A stretch of DNA of 64,000 nucleotides from Marinomonas vulgaris (GTDB lineage: Bacteria; Pseudomonadota; Gammaproteobacteria; Pseudomonadales; Marinomonadaceae). The notes beneath the pieces are model-generated. The model was not told the DNA's origin. It worked only from the letters and a program-made list of their open reading frames with translations, and ran no database searches. Made by a program: the position numbers and the translations under genes. This document shows, in pieces, positions 26,895-35,894 of the stretch (within the stretch, counting starts at the first letter, position 1; each line of letters begins with the position of its first letter). The stretch covers positions 62,001-126,000 of the forward strand of contig NZ_JAGSSV010000008.1 in NCBI RefSeq assembly GCF_018145875.1, in the 5' to 3' direction.

Positions 26895-28937
26895 CTAAAA
26901 CGAAATACTGGTAAAAATATAAGCAAATGAATCGTCTGTGTAATTATTATGTTTAGAGACAAGTGCGTTATTATTCAAATACGTTTCCATACCTATTCCC
27001 ATCCTTGCTTTTGAATAGCCTCCTAAAGGCAACTTGTAAGAAAACCAGGTATTGAGCAATTCATAATCATACCCACCCAGTTCTTTTCCATACCAGTAAT
27101 AACTTTGCAGCGACCAGCGATCACTGATTGGCACACTGCCAAAAAGCGATATCATCACCGGCGTCGTGGCATCAATCAGTCTTTTATTGTCGGTGTCCGT
27201 ATCCTGATAAGCGTACGTAAAACGGGTTAAAGCGCCAGAGCGAAAGCGCCAATCCAGCTCAACTTCAACGCCATTAATGGTCACATCTTCCGTGACGCCT
27301 TCCTCAATGGGCGCATCTACCTTGCTAAACGCAGAGAAATACTTCCGACTCAGCACCATGTCTTTTACTTGATCTTGGTACAGCTTTACATCGAATGATA
27401 CACCTTCACTCGGCCAATAATGATAATACCCTAGCTCGTAGGAGGTAATTTTCTCTTCTTTTTCACCATCTTGAGCATACGTGGTGGTAGAACTGGCACC
27501 ATTTGATAAAACATAATGCCACTTCATAAATTGATCTGACAAATCAGGCGTGCGAACCGCTTGAGAAACATTAAAGCGAAACGATTCTTGCTCAGACAGC
27601 TTGTACGTCACACCCAGTTTAGGCGACAAAAAGATATCGCTCATTTGACTGCGTTCCAGCATAGCGCCCGTATTAATCACCCAGTGATCACTGGCTCTGT
27701 ATTCTAAATTAGAAGATATACGAAACACTTCATCGCTCGCCGTACCAGACAAATAATGCTCGGACTCCGCTTCGTCTAAACGATAACCGACGGCGGAAAT
27801 CAGTCGTAGCTTATTCGTGGCTTCCCACGTACTTTGCAATTCGATGTCGTGGCGAGTTTCTTTCAAATCCACATCGTAAGAAGCCGTGACGGGGACTGTG
27901 CTTGTCACACCAAATAGTTGCGCATAAAAAGCAGGAGAAAGCTCAATATCATGATTTTCGTTCGAGTCCGATTGATCATAGTAATATTGGATTTTCACAT
28001 TATGATCTGCCGACACTTGTTTGCTATAACTTGTCTTAATGTGCTCACGATCAACAAGGGTGACAGGGTCATTGAGGTCACTTGCATAACCTTGGTTGCT
28101 TGACCCTTGTATATTGTCCTTAAGCGAACTGGCTCCAATATCGAGATCAAAAAAACTGGTTGCCGTTTCTTTTTGGATAAACACATTACCCATACGGGTA
28201 CCGTGCCCATCGTGGCGCTCATCGCCTTCTGCATCCACATCAAAGCCTTCAACATTACTGGTCGACGCCGATGCACGGTAGCTCCAGTCCCCTTGCAAAC
28301 CACTATGCTGCCCATACAGCCTATAATCGCCACGAGAGCCAGAATATGCCGTAATGCGATTACCTAATGTCTCCAAAGGAGAGCGAGTAATAATATTGAC
28401 CACAGCAAAAAAGGAGTTAATGCCATAACTCGCTGCATTAGGGCCTCGATTGACTTCCACCCGGGCCACATCTTCAATACTCAATGGCAAGGTAGCCCAT
28501 TCCACTCGAGCCAAGCCGGCACTGTACACAGAACGTCCATTCACCAACACCTGAATACGACGATATTGCTCAAGTTCCGTACCATGATAAGACGCTACTT
28601 TTTCACTGGAACTGTAATAAGGCGTAACGGAAAAACCTGGCACAAAGCGCAATAAATCCTCCACATACTGCACGTTAATGCGACGAATGAAATCACCGTC
28701 TAACACCGACAAACTAGACGACACATCTACTCGTGGCTGAGCTATTTTAGAGGGCGTAACCACCACAGGAATTTGATGACCGATTTCTTGAGTTAAACAA
28801 AGATCCGACAAGCACAAGTCAGGTAATGGGTCAGGTAAAAAAAACGCATCCGGTGAGTCTGCCCAAATATTGACGCAGAACACAGAAAGAATTGCGATAA
28901 GTGCAGTACCTAATTTGTTAAAAAGACGATCAAACAT
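26895..28937 (-). CDS. TonB-dependent outer-membrane receptor
   Basis: A 680-residue receptor: signal peptide (about 1-26), a short mature N-terminus with two cysteines (DLCLSDLCL), a possible TonB box (PVVVTPSK), a plug domain (about 60-185; QVLVNGRSVY, VARVEVNRGPNAASYGINSF read in parts) and a 22-strand barrel ending in the outer-membrane signature FTSISF with terminal Phe. The ligand cannot be told; no Fur-like site was seen upstream. It begins 2 bases after the prephenate dehydratase stop, so it is almost surely cotranscribed with it. Confidence 0.92.
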   Translation of the reverse strand: MFDRLFNKLGTALIAILSVFCVNIWADSPDAFFLPDPLPDLCLSDLCLTQEIGHQIPVVVTPSKIAQPRVDVSSSLSVLDGDFIRRINVQYVEDLLRFVPGFSVTPYYSSSEKVASYHGTELEQYRRIQVLVNGRSVYSAGLARVEWATLPLSIEDVARVEVNRGPNAASYGINSFFAVVNIITRSPLETLGNRITAYSGSRGDYRLYGQHSGLQGDWSYRASASTSNVEGFDVDAEGDERHDGHGTRMGNVFIQKETATSFFDLDIGASSLKDNIQGSSNQGYASDLNDPVTLVDREHIKTSYSKQVSADHNVKIQYYYDQSDSNENHDIELSPAFYAQLFGVTSTVPVTASYDVDLKETRHDIELQSTWEATNKLRLISAVGYRLDEAESEHYLSGTASDEVFRISSNLEYRASDHWVINTGAMLERSQMSDIFLSPKLGVTYKLSEQESFRFNVSQAVRTPDLSDQFMKWHYVLSNGASSTTTYAQDGEKEEKITSYELGYYHYWPSEGVSFDVKLYQDQVKDMVLSRKYFSAFSKVDAPIEEGVTEDVTINGVEVELDWRFRSGALTRFTYAYQDTDTDNKRLIDATTPVMISLFGSVPISDRWSLQSYYWYGKELGGYDYELLNTWFSYKLPLGGYSKARMGIGMETYLNNNALVSKHNNYTDDSFAYIFTSISF

Positions 28938-28939
28938 GC

Positions 28940-29806
28940 CTATTTCAACCTGTATTCATCCGCTAAGTAAGTGCCCAAAATACGTACCTCTTCGGAAAAA
29001 AACCGCAGTTCATCTAACGCGGCTTGCATCGCTGGAGATTGAAAATGCGCCTCAACATCTACGTAAAACTGAGTGGCGGTAAAATTACCATTCACCATAT
29101 AACTTTCCAGTTTCAACATATTAATTCCTTGCGTCGCAAAGCCTCCCATTCCCTTGTAAAGAGCGGCAGGTATGTTTCTTACACGGAACATAAAAGACGT
29201 AATGTAGGTAACACCGTCTTCATAAATTGGCATTTTTTGTTGTCGAGCAAACACCAAAAAGCGCGTTGTATTACCAACCGAATCGTTGAAGTGAGATTTT
29301 AAAACCTTTAAGCCATAAAGCTCGGCGGCCAATTCAGAAGAAATAACTGCCAAACCAGCCTCTTCATGTTCGGCGATATGTTTTGCAGCACCGGCTGTGT
29401 CATACATCGCCTGCCCTTTGGCCCCTAAGCTTTTGATGTTGCCATCACATTGCGCTAAGGCTTGCGGATGACTACCAATTCGTGTGATCTGATCCAAAGC
29501 CATGTCGTGTCGTGCAATCAAACAATGATTTACCGGCTCAAAATGCTCTTTCACTACGTACAATTGCGTACGTTTAAGTTCTCGGTAAATTTCTTCGACG
29601 CGCCCCGCAGTAGAGTTTTCGACGGGGATCATGGCGTAATGGGCTTCGCCACGCTCCACCATCTGCAACGCATCAACAAAGGTAGCGCAATGTATACTTG
29701 TTAGGTCAGGAAAGGTGTGCTTACACGCTAAATGTGAATAAGCACCTGGTTCGCCTTGATAAGCGACAAGCTGCATGGCGTCGTAGGTTATGATTTGGTC
29801 TGGCAT
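28940..29806 (-). CDS. pheA: Prephenate dehydratase (monofunctional, PDT plus ACT domains)
   Basis: Converts prephenate to phenylpyruvate for phenylalanine synthesis. The 288-residue protein has a PDT domain (VAYQGEPGAYSHLA, MIPVENSTAGRVEEIY, and the catalytic TRF motif in VGNTTRFLVF) and an ACT regulatory domain (about 200-285, IPAALYKGMGGFATQGINM, LESYMVNGNF). It has no chorismate mutase domain, unlike the enteric P-protein. In the ACT domain the usual Phe-binding ESRP reads ESYM, so feedback control may be altered. First gene of a unit with a TonB receptor and a periplasmic protein. Confidence 0.94.
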   Translation of the reverse strand: MPDQIITYDAMQLVAYQGEPGAYSHLACKHTFPDLTSIHCATFVDALQMVERGEAHYAMIPVENSTAGRVEEIYRELKRTQLYVVKEHFEPVNHCLIARHDMALDQITRIGSHPQALAQCDGNIKSLGAKGQAMYDTAGAAKHIAEHEEAGLAVISSELAAELYGLKVLKSHFNDSVGNTTRFLVFARQQKMPIYEDGVTYITSFMFRVRNIPAALYKGMGGFATQGINMLKLESYMVNGNFTATQFYVDVEAHFQSPAMQAALDELRFFSEEVRILGTYLADEYRLK

Positions 29807-29928
29807 AGTGAAATCTGTTTCTGTGATATATTTTCGTTACATTAGCAAATTGACGCCACGTTTTACACAAAAATGACACTTAACACACAATCTCTCATTA
29901 TTTATTTAGACCACGGAATCACACGCCA

Positions 29929-30231
29929 ATGAAGAAACTTTTTATCACCCTAGTAAGAGGCTACCAACTGTTAGTCAGCCCCTTTCTTGGCAACAACTGC
30001 CGCTTTTATCCAAGCTGCTCTCAATACATGATTCAAGCGATCGAAGCACATGGCATCATAAAAGGGGTGTATTTAGGCTTGAAACGATTATCAAAATGCC
30101 ACCCATGGCACGAAGGTGGCATAGACCCGGTCCCTCCGTGTCATTGCCATACAAAAGGCACAGACAACCAAGAGGCAAACCAGAAAACACAAAATGACAA
30201 TCATGAAAATAACAACCATGACAAACGCTAA
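29929..30231 (+). CDS. yidD: Membrane protein insertion efficiency factor YidD
   Basis: A 100-residue protein of the YidD family, implicated in membrane protein insertion with YidC. The core [24 protein letters not shown] and [12 protein letters not shown] (read in parts) is intact, including the conserved cysteines. The last about 28 residues are a polar Asn/His/Gln/Asp/Lys-rich tail not typical of the core. Here it stands alone, divergent from pheA, not in the usual rnpA-yidD-yidC locus. Confidence 0.93.
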   Translation: MKKLFITLVRGYQLLVSPFLGNNCRFYPSCSQYMIQAIEAHGIIKGVYLGLKRLSKCHPWHEGGIDPVPPCHCHTKGTDNQEANQKTQNDNHENNNHDKR

Positions 30232-30304
30232 ATAGCATCATGGCGTAAAAACAAATTAACCAGACAAAAAGCAAAGTGGAGAAAAAAGTAAAAACTTCCG
30301 TTTT

Positions 30305-30955
30305 CTAGCTTGCGTTCACCATTTGTAACTTGAGACTACTGGCAACCAAAACCGCCTGCGTTCGATTATTGATGTCGAGCTTTCGAAAGATCGCTGTGAT
30401 ATGAGCTTTTACTGTTGCTTCTGAAATAGACAACTCAAAAGCAATTTGCTTATTAAGTAGCCCTTCATGCAAATAGCAAAGCACCTTGTACTGCTGAGGG
30501 GTTAACTCAGCGACTTTATTTTGCATCGATAAGTCGGGCTTTGGCTGATTAGCCACTTCAATTCTAAGGGCATCAGGTAGCCAGATATCGCCGGCTAAAA
30601 TGGCATGAATTGCTGCAACATAGGTAGAAGGCTCACTGGTTTTTGGGATGAAACCTAGAGCGCCAGCATCAATAACCTTGGCAACCATGGCGCTATCTTC
30701 GCTACCAGAAATGACCGCTACCGGCACATCGGGAAAATCTTTTCTAATACGAATCAAACCGAACAAGTCACCACTGCCGGGCATGTTTAAATCTAACAAC
30801 AACAGATCAAGATCGTCTAGATCTGCCAAACATTGTAAAGTTGAATCCAAATCATAGGATTCGACTATGTCTATACCTTGTATTTCAGACCGTAACGCGC
30901 CACTGAGCGCGCTACGGAACAAGGGGTGATCATCCGCGATAACAAGTGAAATCAC
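30305..30955 (-). CDS. LuxR/NarL-type response regulator next to acs
   Basis: A 216-residue two-component regulator: receiver domain (IADDHPLFRSAL, phospho-acceptor Asp in LLLLDLNMPG, Lys in FIPKTS) and a C-terminal LuxR HTH (LTPQQYKVLCYLHEG, NKQIAFELSISEATVKAH). It is encoded 26 bases downstream of acs on the same strand. It resembles ErdR, the regulator of acetyl-CoA synthetase in pseudomonads (recalled, inference), so it may control acs. No sensor kinase gene is adjacent. Confidence 0.9.
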   Translation of the reverse strand: MISLVIADDHPLFRSALSGALRSEIQGIDIVESYDLDSTLQCLADLDDLDLLLLDLNMPGSGDLFGLIRIRKDFPDVPVAVISGSEDSAMVAKVIDAGALGFIPKTSEPSTYVAAIHAILAGDIWLPDALRIEVANQPKPDLSMQNKVAELTPQQYKVLCYLHEGLLNKQIAFELSISEATVKAHITAIFRKLDINNRTQAVLVASSLKLQMVNAS

Positions 30956-30981
30956 TGTGTATCCTTTATTAAATATGAGAG

Positions 30982-32943
30982 CTATTCCATATTTAAACGG
31001 TTTTCGATCAAATCATCAACCACACTTGGGTCAGCAAGTGTACTTGTGTCACCTAATTGATCATGCTCATTAGCTGCAATTTTTCGTAAAATACGACGCA
31101 TGATTTTACCAGACCGTGTTTTCGGCAAGCCTTTGCTCGACCATTGAATCAAGTCGGGAGTGGCAATAGGGCCAATTTCTTGACGAACAAATTGCTTCAA
31201 AGACTTAGTTAGCTCTTCATCTGGCGTTACACCGGCAACAGCACTGACGTACACATAAATACCTTGGCCTTTAATGTCGTGAGGGTAGCCGACAATCGCT
31301 GCCTCCGCCACAGACGGGTGAGCCACAAGCGCGCTTTCTATTTCAGCGGTGCCTAAGCGGTGTCCTGATACGTTTAAAACATCGTCCATGCGACCCGTGA
31401 TCCAGTAATGCCCATCTTCATCTCGAGACGCACCATCACCAGTGAAATACATGCCCTCAAAAGTACTAAAATAGGTTTGTTCGAAGCGTTCATGATCGCC
31501 ATAAACAGTACGCGCCTGTCCAGGCCAAGAGTCCGTAATAACCAAACCGCCCTCTTGCATTACGCCCTGTCCTTCTTGAAACACACCTTGAGCATCAACC
31601 AGCGCCGGCTGAACACCAAATAATGGCCCAGTACAAGAACCTGGCTTAATGTCGCCCTGAACAATACGCGGCGTCATCATCATGCCACCCGTCTCAGTTT
31701 GCCACCAAGTATCTACAATAGGACACGCAGAGTTACCAATTTCACTGAAGTACCAAGACCAAGCTTCCGGGTTGATTGGCTCGCCCACACTTCCCAGAAT
31801 CCGTAACGTGTCACGATTACTAGAACGAGTAGCCTCATCGCCTTTAGACATCAAAGCACGAATCGCAGTTGGCGCCGTGTACAAAAGCGTTACGCCAAAT
31901 TTATCAACAACACGTCCGATGCGACCAGAATCAGGATAAGTCGGCACACCTTCAAACAGAACACTGGTCACGCCGTTCGCCAAAGGCCCGTAAACCATGT
32001 AACTGTGACCTGTGATCCAACCCACATCAGCCGCACACCAATAGACGTCATCAGGTTTAAGGTCAAACACCAACTCGTGTGTTAGCGACGCATATACCAG
32101 GTAGCCGCCTGTAGTATGAACCACACCTTTTGGCTTGCCCGTTGAGCCTGAAGTATAAAGAATGAACAGAGGATCTTCTGCGTTCATTGGCTCTACTGGA
32201 CAATCTGTACTTTCGTTTTGTACTTCAGTGTCCCAATCAAGATCGCGACCTTCAAACCAAGGCACGTCTTTTTTGGTGTAGCGATAAGTGATCACATTTT
32301 TGACTGATGGGCAGGCGTCATTTGCTAACGCCATATCAACATTGTGTTTCAGAGGAATAGTATTGCCAGCACGACGACCTTCATCTGCGGTAATAACCAA
32401 TTTTACCGCACAATCGTTAAGACGATCGGCAATGGCGTGGGCAGAGAAGCCACCAAAAATAACAGAGTGAATCGCCCCAATTCGAGCACACGCCAACATG
32501 GCGTACACCGCTTGTGGGATCATCGGCATATAAATAGCAACACGATCGCCTTTTTGTATGCCTTTGCGTTTAAGCAGGTTAGCCAGTCGACCAACTTCGT
32601 CATGGAGAGTTTGATAAGTAATGGCGATCTTGTCGTCTGTTTCAGCGTCGCCTTCGCAGTAGTAAGCTACTTTATCCGCCGATGTGGCTAGATGACGATC
32701 AATACAGTTATGAGCGACGTTCAGTTCGCCGTCTTCAAACCATTTGATACTGACATTACCACGTTCGAATGAGGTGTTTTTAACTTTTGTGTATGGGGTG
32801 ATCCAATCTAAACGCTTCCCTTCAGCGCCCCAAAACGCATCGGGCTGTTCAATCGATTCTTGATAGCGTTTTTCAAACTCTGCTTGACTAACGTTGGCTG
32901 TTTTTGCCGCCTCAATTGAGGTTGCGCTATATAATGACTTCAT
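30982..32943 (-). CDS. acs: Acetyl-CoA synthetase
   Basis: Activates acetate to acetyl-CoA through acetyl-AMP. The 653-residue protein has the AMP-binding P-loop [18 protein letters not shown], the [10 protein letters not shown] motif, the hinge/adenylate region [16 protein letters not shown] and the C-terminal [11 protein letters not shown], whose Lys is the acetylation target in Salmonella Acs. The ATG at 32943 has GGAG 6 bases upstream; an in-frame ATG at 32955 has none. Probably cotranscribed with the response regulator. Confidence 0.97.
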   Translation of the reverse strand: MKSLYSATSIEAAKTANVSQAEFEKRYQESIEQPDAFWGAEGKRLDWITPYTKVKNTSFERGNVSIKWFEDGELNVAHNCIDRHLATSADKVAYYCEGDAETDDKIAITYQTLHDEVGRLANLLKRKGIQKGDRVAIYMPMIPQAVYAMLACARIGAIHSVIFGGFSAHAIADRLNDCAVKLVITADEGRRAGNTIPLKHNVDMALANDACPSVKNVITYRYTKKDVPWFEGRDLDWDTEVQNESTDCPVEPMNAEDPLFILYTSGSTGKPKGVVHTTGGYLVYASLTHELVFDLKPDDVYWCAADVGWITGHSYMVYGPLANGVTSVLFEGVPTYPDSGRIGRVVDKFGVTLLYTAPTAIRALMSKGDEATRSSNRDTLRILGSVGEPINPEAWSWYFSEIGNSACPIVDTWWQTETGGMMMTPRIVQGDIKPGSCTGPLFGVQPALVDAQGVFQEGQGVMQEGGLVITDSWPGQARTVYGDHERFEQTYFSTFEGMYFTGDGASRDEDGHYWITGRMDDVLNVSGHRLGTAEIESALVAHPSVAEAAIVGYPHDIKGQGIYVYVSAVAGVTPDEELTKSLKQFVRQEIGPIATPDLIQWSSKGLPKTRSGKIMRRILRKIAANEHDQLGDTSTLADPSVVDDLIENRLNME

Positions 32944-33033
32944 AACCCGCTCCATTGTTAAATTTGTTATTCGGATGCCGGACTACTATAACCCGCTTAC
33001 ATCATCCTTGTATTCCACTTTAGTCTTATGGCA

Positions 33034-33070
33034 AAAGCAGGGAGCTTTCCTAGTCAAAGCTCCCTGCTTT
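33034..33070 (-). terminator. Hairpin terminator containing the methyltransferase stop codon
   Basis: A perfect 15-bp stem (AAAGCAGGGAGCTTT and its complement) with a 7-base loop. The minus-strand methyltransferase gene ends inside the loop (stop at 33050-33052), so the gene's last codons form one arm. On the minus strand a short T-run follows. Confidence 0.75.
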
Positions 33071-33790
33071 AAGAAAAAACGGTAAATTAATATCCTGTTT
33101 TTTCGAAGGCATAGACCAAGCCTGTTGAATAATAGGCAACGCTTTTAACAAAAATTCATCACCCTGTTCTTGTATTTTTAACTGGGACGCCGACCAAGTA
33201 CGAATAAAGTCCATGGTCTGAGACAAGGACCAATGACATTTAAGTTCAAAATGAGGCGTTTCCATTAACTTAAAAGGAAATTCAATGTCGCGGTATTGGT
33301 TCCGCAATAAACGACTTTGAGCGGGCCAATAATCCGTCAAATGAGACAACACCGACTCCGTAATCGCCTGATCTTCGGCCTCCCCCACTTGCAACCAGTT
33401 ATAACCCCAGCAAACAAATAAACCACCGGGCTTCAACACACGATGCACTTCTTGCCAAAACGCCTCCAAATCAAACCAGTGCAGCGCATGGGCCACACAC
33501 ACAACGTCAAAATGATTATCTGGATACGCTGTGTTCTCAGCCGCAAACACTTGGTAATTCACTCGTCGATGAGGAGTGGCCGCGTGTATCTGAGACTCAC
33601 TGATGTCTGACGCTTCAACACGCTCAAAATAAGCCGCTAAATCGACTGATGCCTGCCCTGTACCACAGGCACAATCCCACACGACACCGGGATTTGCCAC
33701 TTGATGTGACAGCCAATAATACAACTCAGCCGGATACATGGGGCGAGTTCGAGAATATCGAACAGATGAATGCCCATCAAAAGTACGCAT
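33050..33790 (-). CDS. SAM-dependent class I methyltransferase
   Basis: A 246-residue methyltransferase. Motif I is VVWDCACGTGQASVDLA (about 36-52), followed by the acidic EASDIS, VAHALHWFD and the post-motif VLKPGGLFVCWGY. The N-terminal SVRYSRTRPMYP resembles the trans-aconitate-methyltransferase-like group. The substrate is unknown. The 3' end folds into the terminator hairpin. Confidence 0.85.
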   Translation of the reverse strand: MRTFDGHSSVRYSRTRPMYPAELYYWLSHQVANPGVVWDCACGTGQASVDLAAYFERVEASDISESQIHAATPHRRVNYQVFAAENTAYPDNHFDVVCVAHALHWFDLEAFWQEVHRVLKPGGLFVCWGYNWLQVGEAEDQAITESVLSHLTDYWPAQSRLLRNQYRDIEFPFKLMETPHFELKCHWSLSQTMDFIRTWSASQLKIQEQGDEFLLKALPIIQQAWSMPSKKQDINLPFFLKAGSFD

Positions 33791-33871
33791 AACCCCCCCT
33801 AAAACAATTTATTACCATGGTTAAAAAAAACATTGTATAAATCCTCACCAGATCGCTCGAAACATAATGAG

Positions 33872-34492
33872 TTAACTGGATAAAACATCAAATCGACTCA
33901 ATACAGCACGGGCCTCATCAACCCCTTTCACCCGAAACGCTTTCATTCCTATGGCCACAGCGGCATCAATATTGACCTGATTATCATCGATAAACAGAAT
34001 CTCGCCTGCTTCAACCTGTAATTGATCAAGAACATGCTGATAAATAGCACTATCAGGCTTGACCAATCCAACCTGATGGGAGGCAAAATAGTGGTGGAAG
34101 TGACCTGCCAAGCCCATTTCCCCCATTAATCTCGGCCAATGAGCCGCGTTGGTGTTGGATAAAATCGCTCGATGACATTCTGGTTTGACCGAACAGACTA
34201 AATCTAACGCGCCATCGAATAAGCCTCTCGGCCAAGCTTGAAAGGTTTTCTTAAAAACCTCTTTGTCTGTGCTGCTCCCCACTTCTGCCAATAGCCCTTC
34301 GGCAAAAGCATCAAACGAAATTTTTCCAGCGTCAAACGCCGCTACCGTTGGCGACCGCAACCATTTCAGCCAAACCTCAGACTCTTCTCCCTGGGTATTC
34401 AACATGGCGTGCATTTTACAAACATCGCCTAAGTCAACCAGCACATTCCCCAAATCAAACACCACCACCCGAACGCCTTGTGTATTTTCCAT
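33872..34492 (-). CDS. HAD-superfamily hydrolase, YihX-like
   Basis: A 206-residue haloacid dehalogenase-like phosphatase. Motif I is VVFDLGNVLVD (nucleophile Asp about 13), motif II ILSNTNAAHW, motif III Lys in LVKPDSAIY and motif IV LFIDDNQVN. The DLGNV form and cap size fit the YihX / epoxide-hydrolase-N-terminal-like subgroup; YihX is a sugar phosphate phosphatase. Substrate here is not known. Confidence 0.87.
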   Translation of the reverse strand: MENTQGVRVVVFDLGNVLVDLGDVCKMHAMLNTQGEESEVWLKWLRSPTVAAFDAGKISFDAFAEGLLAEVGSSTDKEVFKKTFQAWPRGLFDGALDLVCSVKPECHRAILSNTNAAHWPRLMGEMGLAGHFHHYFASHQVGLVKPDSAIYQHVLDQLQVEAGEILFIDDNQVNIDAAVAIGMKAFRVKGVDEARAVLSRFDVLSS

Positions 34493-34714
34493 TTTCTACT
34501 CACCCTTCACTTATCGGCAACAATTTGCTCACATAAAAACAAGCTCTTTACAAAATCATAGTACAGCGCCTATTGTTACTCGGTTACATGATAAGCAATT
34601 TTTTGCTCATTACGACCAAGACACAATAAGCAAAAAACAGCGCAAAACTATGCAATAAAATCGCAAACAGCATAACTGAAATATAAAACCCTTAAATATC
34701 AATGAAGTATATTT

Positions 34715-34731
34715 TTGGCATGATAATCGCT
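34715..34731 (+). promoter_or_regulatory. Candidate sigma-54 promoter of the TRAP operon
   Basis: TTGGCATGATAATCGCT has GG (-24) and GC (-12) separated by exactly 10 bases and matches most of the YTGGCACGN4TTGCW consensus. It would start transcription about 28 bases before the ATG at 34770, which has AGGAG 9 bases upstream. The remainder of 34493-34714 is AT-rich, has no gene, and could hold enhancer sites. Confidence 0.65.
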
Positions 34732-34769
34732 ATATAAATTCAGTACCCCATCAATAGGAGAAAAATAAT

Positions 34770-35798
34770 ATGAAACTGGGATCCATCACTAAAACCATCT
34801 TATCCACTGCAACAGCGGCTGCCATCACTTTATCAGCGACTGGCGCGTCTGCAGCGGATAACCGTAACTACATTCTAGCAACAGCGTCTACGGGTGGTAC
34901 TTATTATCCCGTGGGTGTAGCCATTGCCACCTTAAGTAAAGTAAAGCTTGAGCCAAAAATCGGCATGTCAGTGTCGGCTATTAGCTCTGCAGGCTCAGGT
35001 GAAAACATCAAACTTCTACGTGAAGACCAAGCACAATTTGCGATTCTACAAGGTCTTTATGGCGCTTGGGCATGGGATGGCGAAGGTCCATTCGAAAGCT
35101 CTGGTAAACAAGAGCAGTTGCGTTCTGTTTCCATGCTTTGGCAAAACGTAGAGCATTTTGTGTTGAAAACGGATTTGACCCAAACGGGCACCATGTCTGA
35201 TTTGAAATCCTTAGAAGGCACTAACAACAAGTTCTCTATCGGTACGAAAAACTCTGGTACAGAAGGTTCTGGTCGTCAGCAGTTAAAAGGGCTAAACATC
35301 AACCCTGACAACTTTGCGTTGGCTTACATGGGTTATGGTGCCAGCGCTGATGCTATGCAAAACGGCAACATCGATGGTATGAACACACCAGCAGGAGTTC
35401 CAGTTAGCGCGGTTACACGATTGTTCGCTTCTATGGGTGACAAGGTCACCGTGTTGGATTTCACCGACGAACAAATCAAAGAAGCCAACGGTAATTACGA
35501 TTTGTGGACTCGTTATGAGATCCCAGCGAATACTTACCCAGGCCAAACAAAAGTCATCAACACTGTCGCACAGCCTAACTTCCTTGCCACTCGTGCCGAC
35601 TTATCTGACGACGATGTTTATGAGCTTACGAAATCCCTTTATGAAAACTTGTCTTACTTAAGCGCCATTCATAAAGCGACCGCAGTTATGTCTATCGAAA
35701 AAGCCATTGCAGGTCTTCCTGTGCCTTTGCACCCAGGTGCGGCGCGCTACTACCGTGAACGCGGCATTAGCATCCCAGCCCGTCTGATTGCTGAATAA
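34770..35798 (+). CDS. TAXI-type TRAP transporter solute-binding protein
   Basis: A 342-residue periplasmic binding protein of the TAXI (TRAP-associated extracytoplasmic immunogenic) family. It has a signal peptide (about 1-28, ending ASA) and the family start NYILATASTGGTYYPVGVA, GSGENIKLLREDQAQFAILQ (read in parts) and C-terminal HPGAARYYRERG. It binds a small organic anion; TAXI systems are often linked to glutamate, alpha-ketoglutarate or similar acids. The fused permease follows. Confidence 0.95.
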   Translation: MKLGSITKTILSTATAAAITLSATGASAADNRNYILATASTGGTYYPVGVAIATLSKVKLEPKIGMSVSAISSAGSGENIKLLREDQAQFAILQGLYGAWAWDGEGPFESSGKQEQLRSVSMLWQNVEHFVLKTDLTQTGTMSDLKSLEGTNNKFSIGTKNSGTEGSGRQQLKGLNINPDNFALAYMGYGASADAMQNGNIDGMNTPAGVPVSAVTRLFASMGDKVTVLDFTDEQIKEANGNYDLWTRYEIPANTYPGQTKVINTVAQPNFLATRADLSDDDVYELTKSLYENLSYLSAIHKATAVMSIEKAIAGLPVPLHPGAARYYRERGISIPARLIAE

Positions 35799-35817
35799 CA
35801 TCTGCTAACCTTATAAA

Positions 35818-35841
35818 CGCGCCGTACTTTGGTACGGCGCG
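35818..35841 (+). other. GC-rich hairpin between TRAP binding protein and permease genes
   Basis: A 10-bp perfect stem (CGCGCCGTAC / GTACGGCGCG) with a TTTG loop, followed by CTTTCTT. It can act as a leaky terminator or RNA-stability element that keeps the binding protein more abundant than the permease. Confidence 0.7.
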
Positions 35842-35894
35842 CTTTCTTAGTTCTTGTCTCAACGCGTATTTGTACACATAAAGGTCGCTTATCT

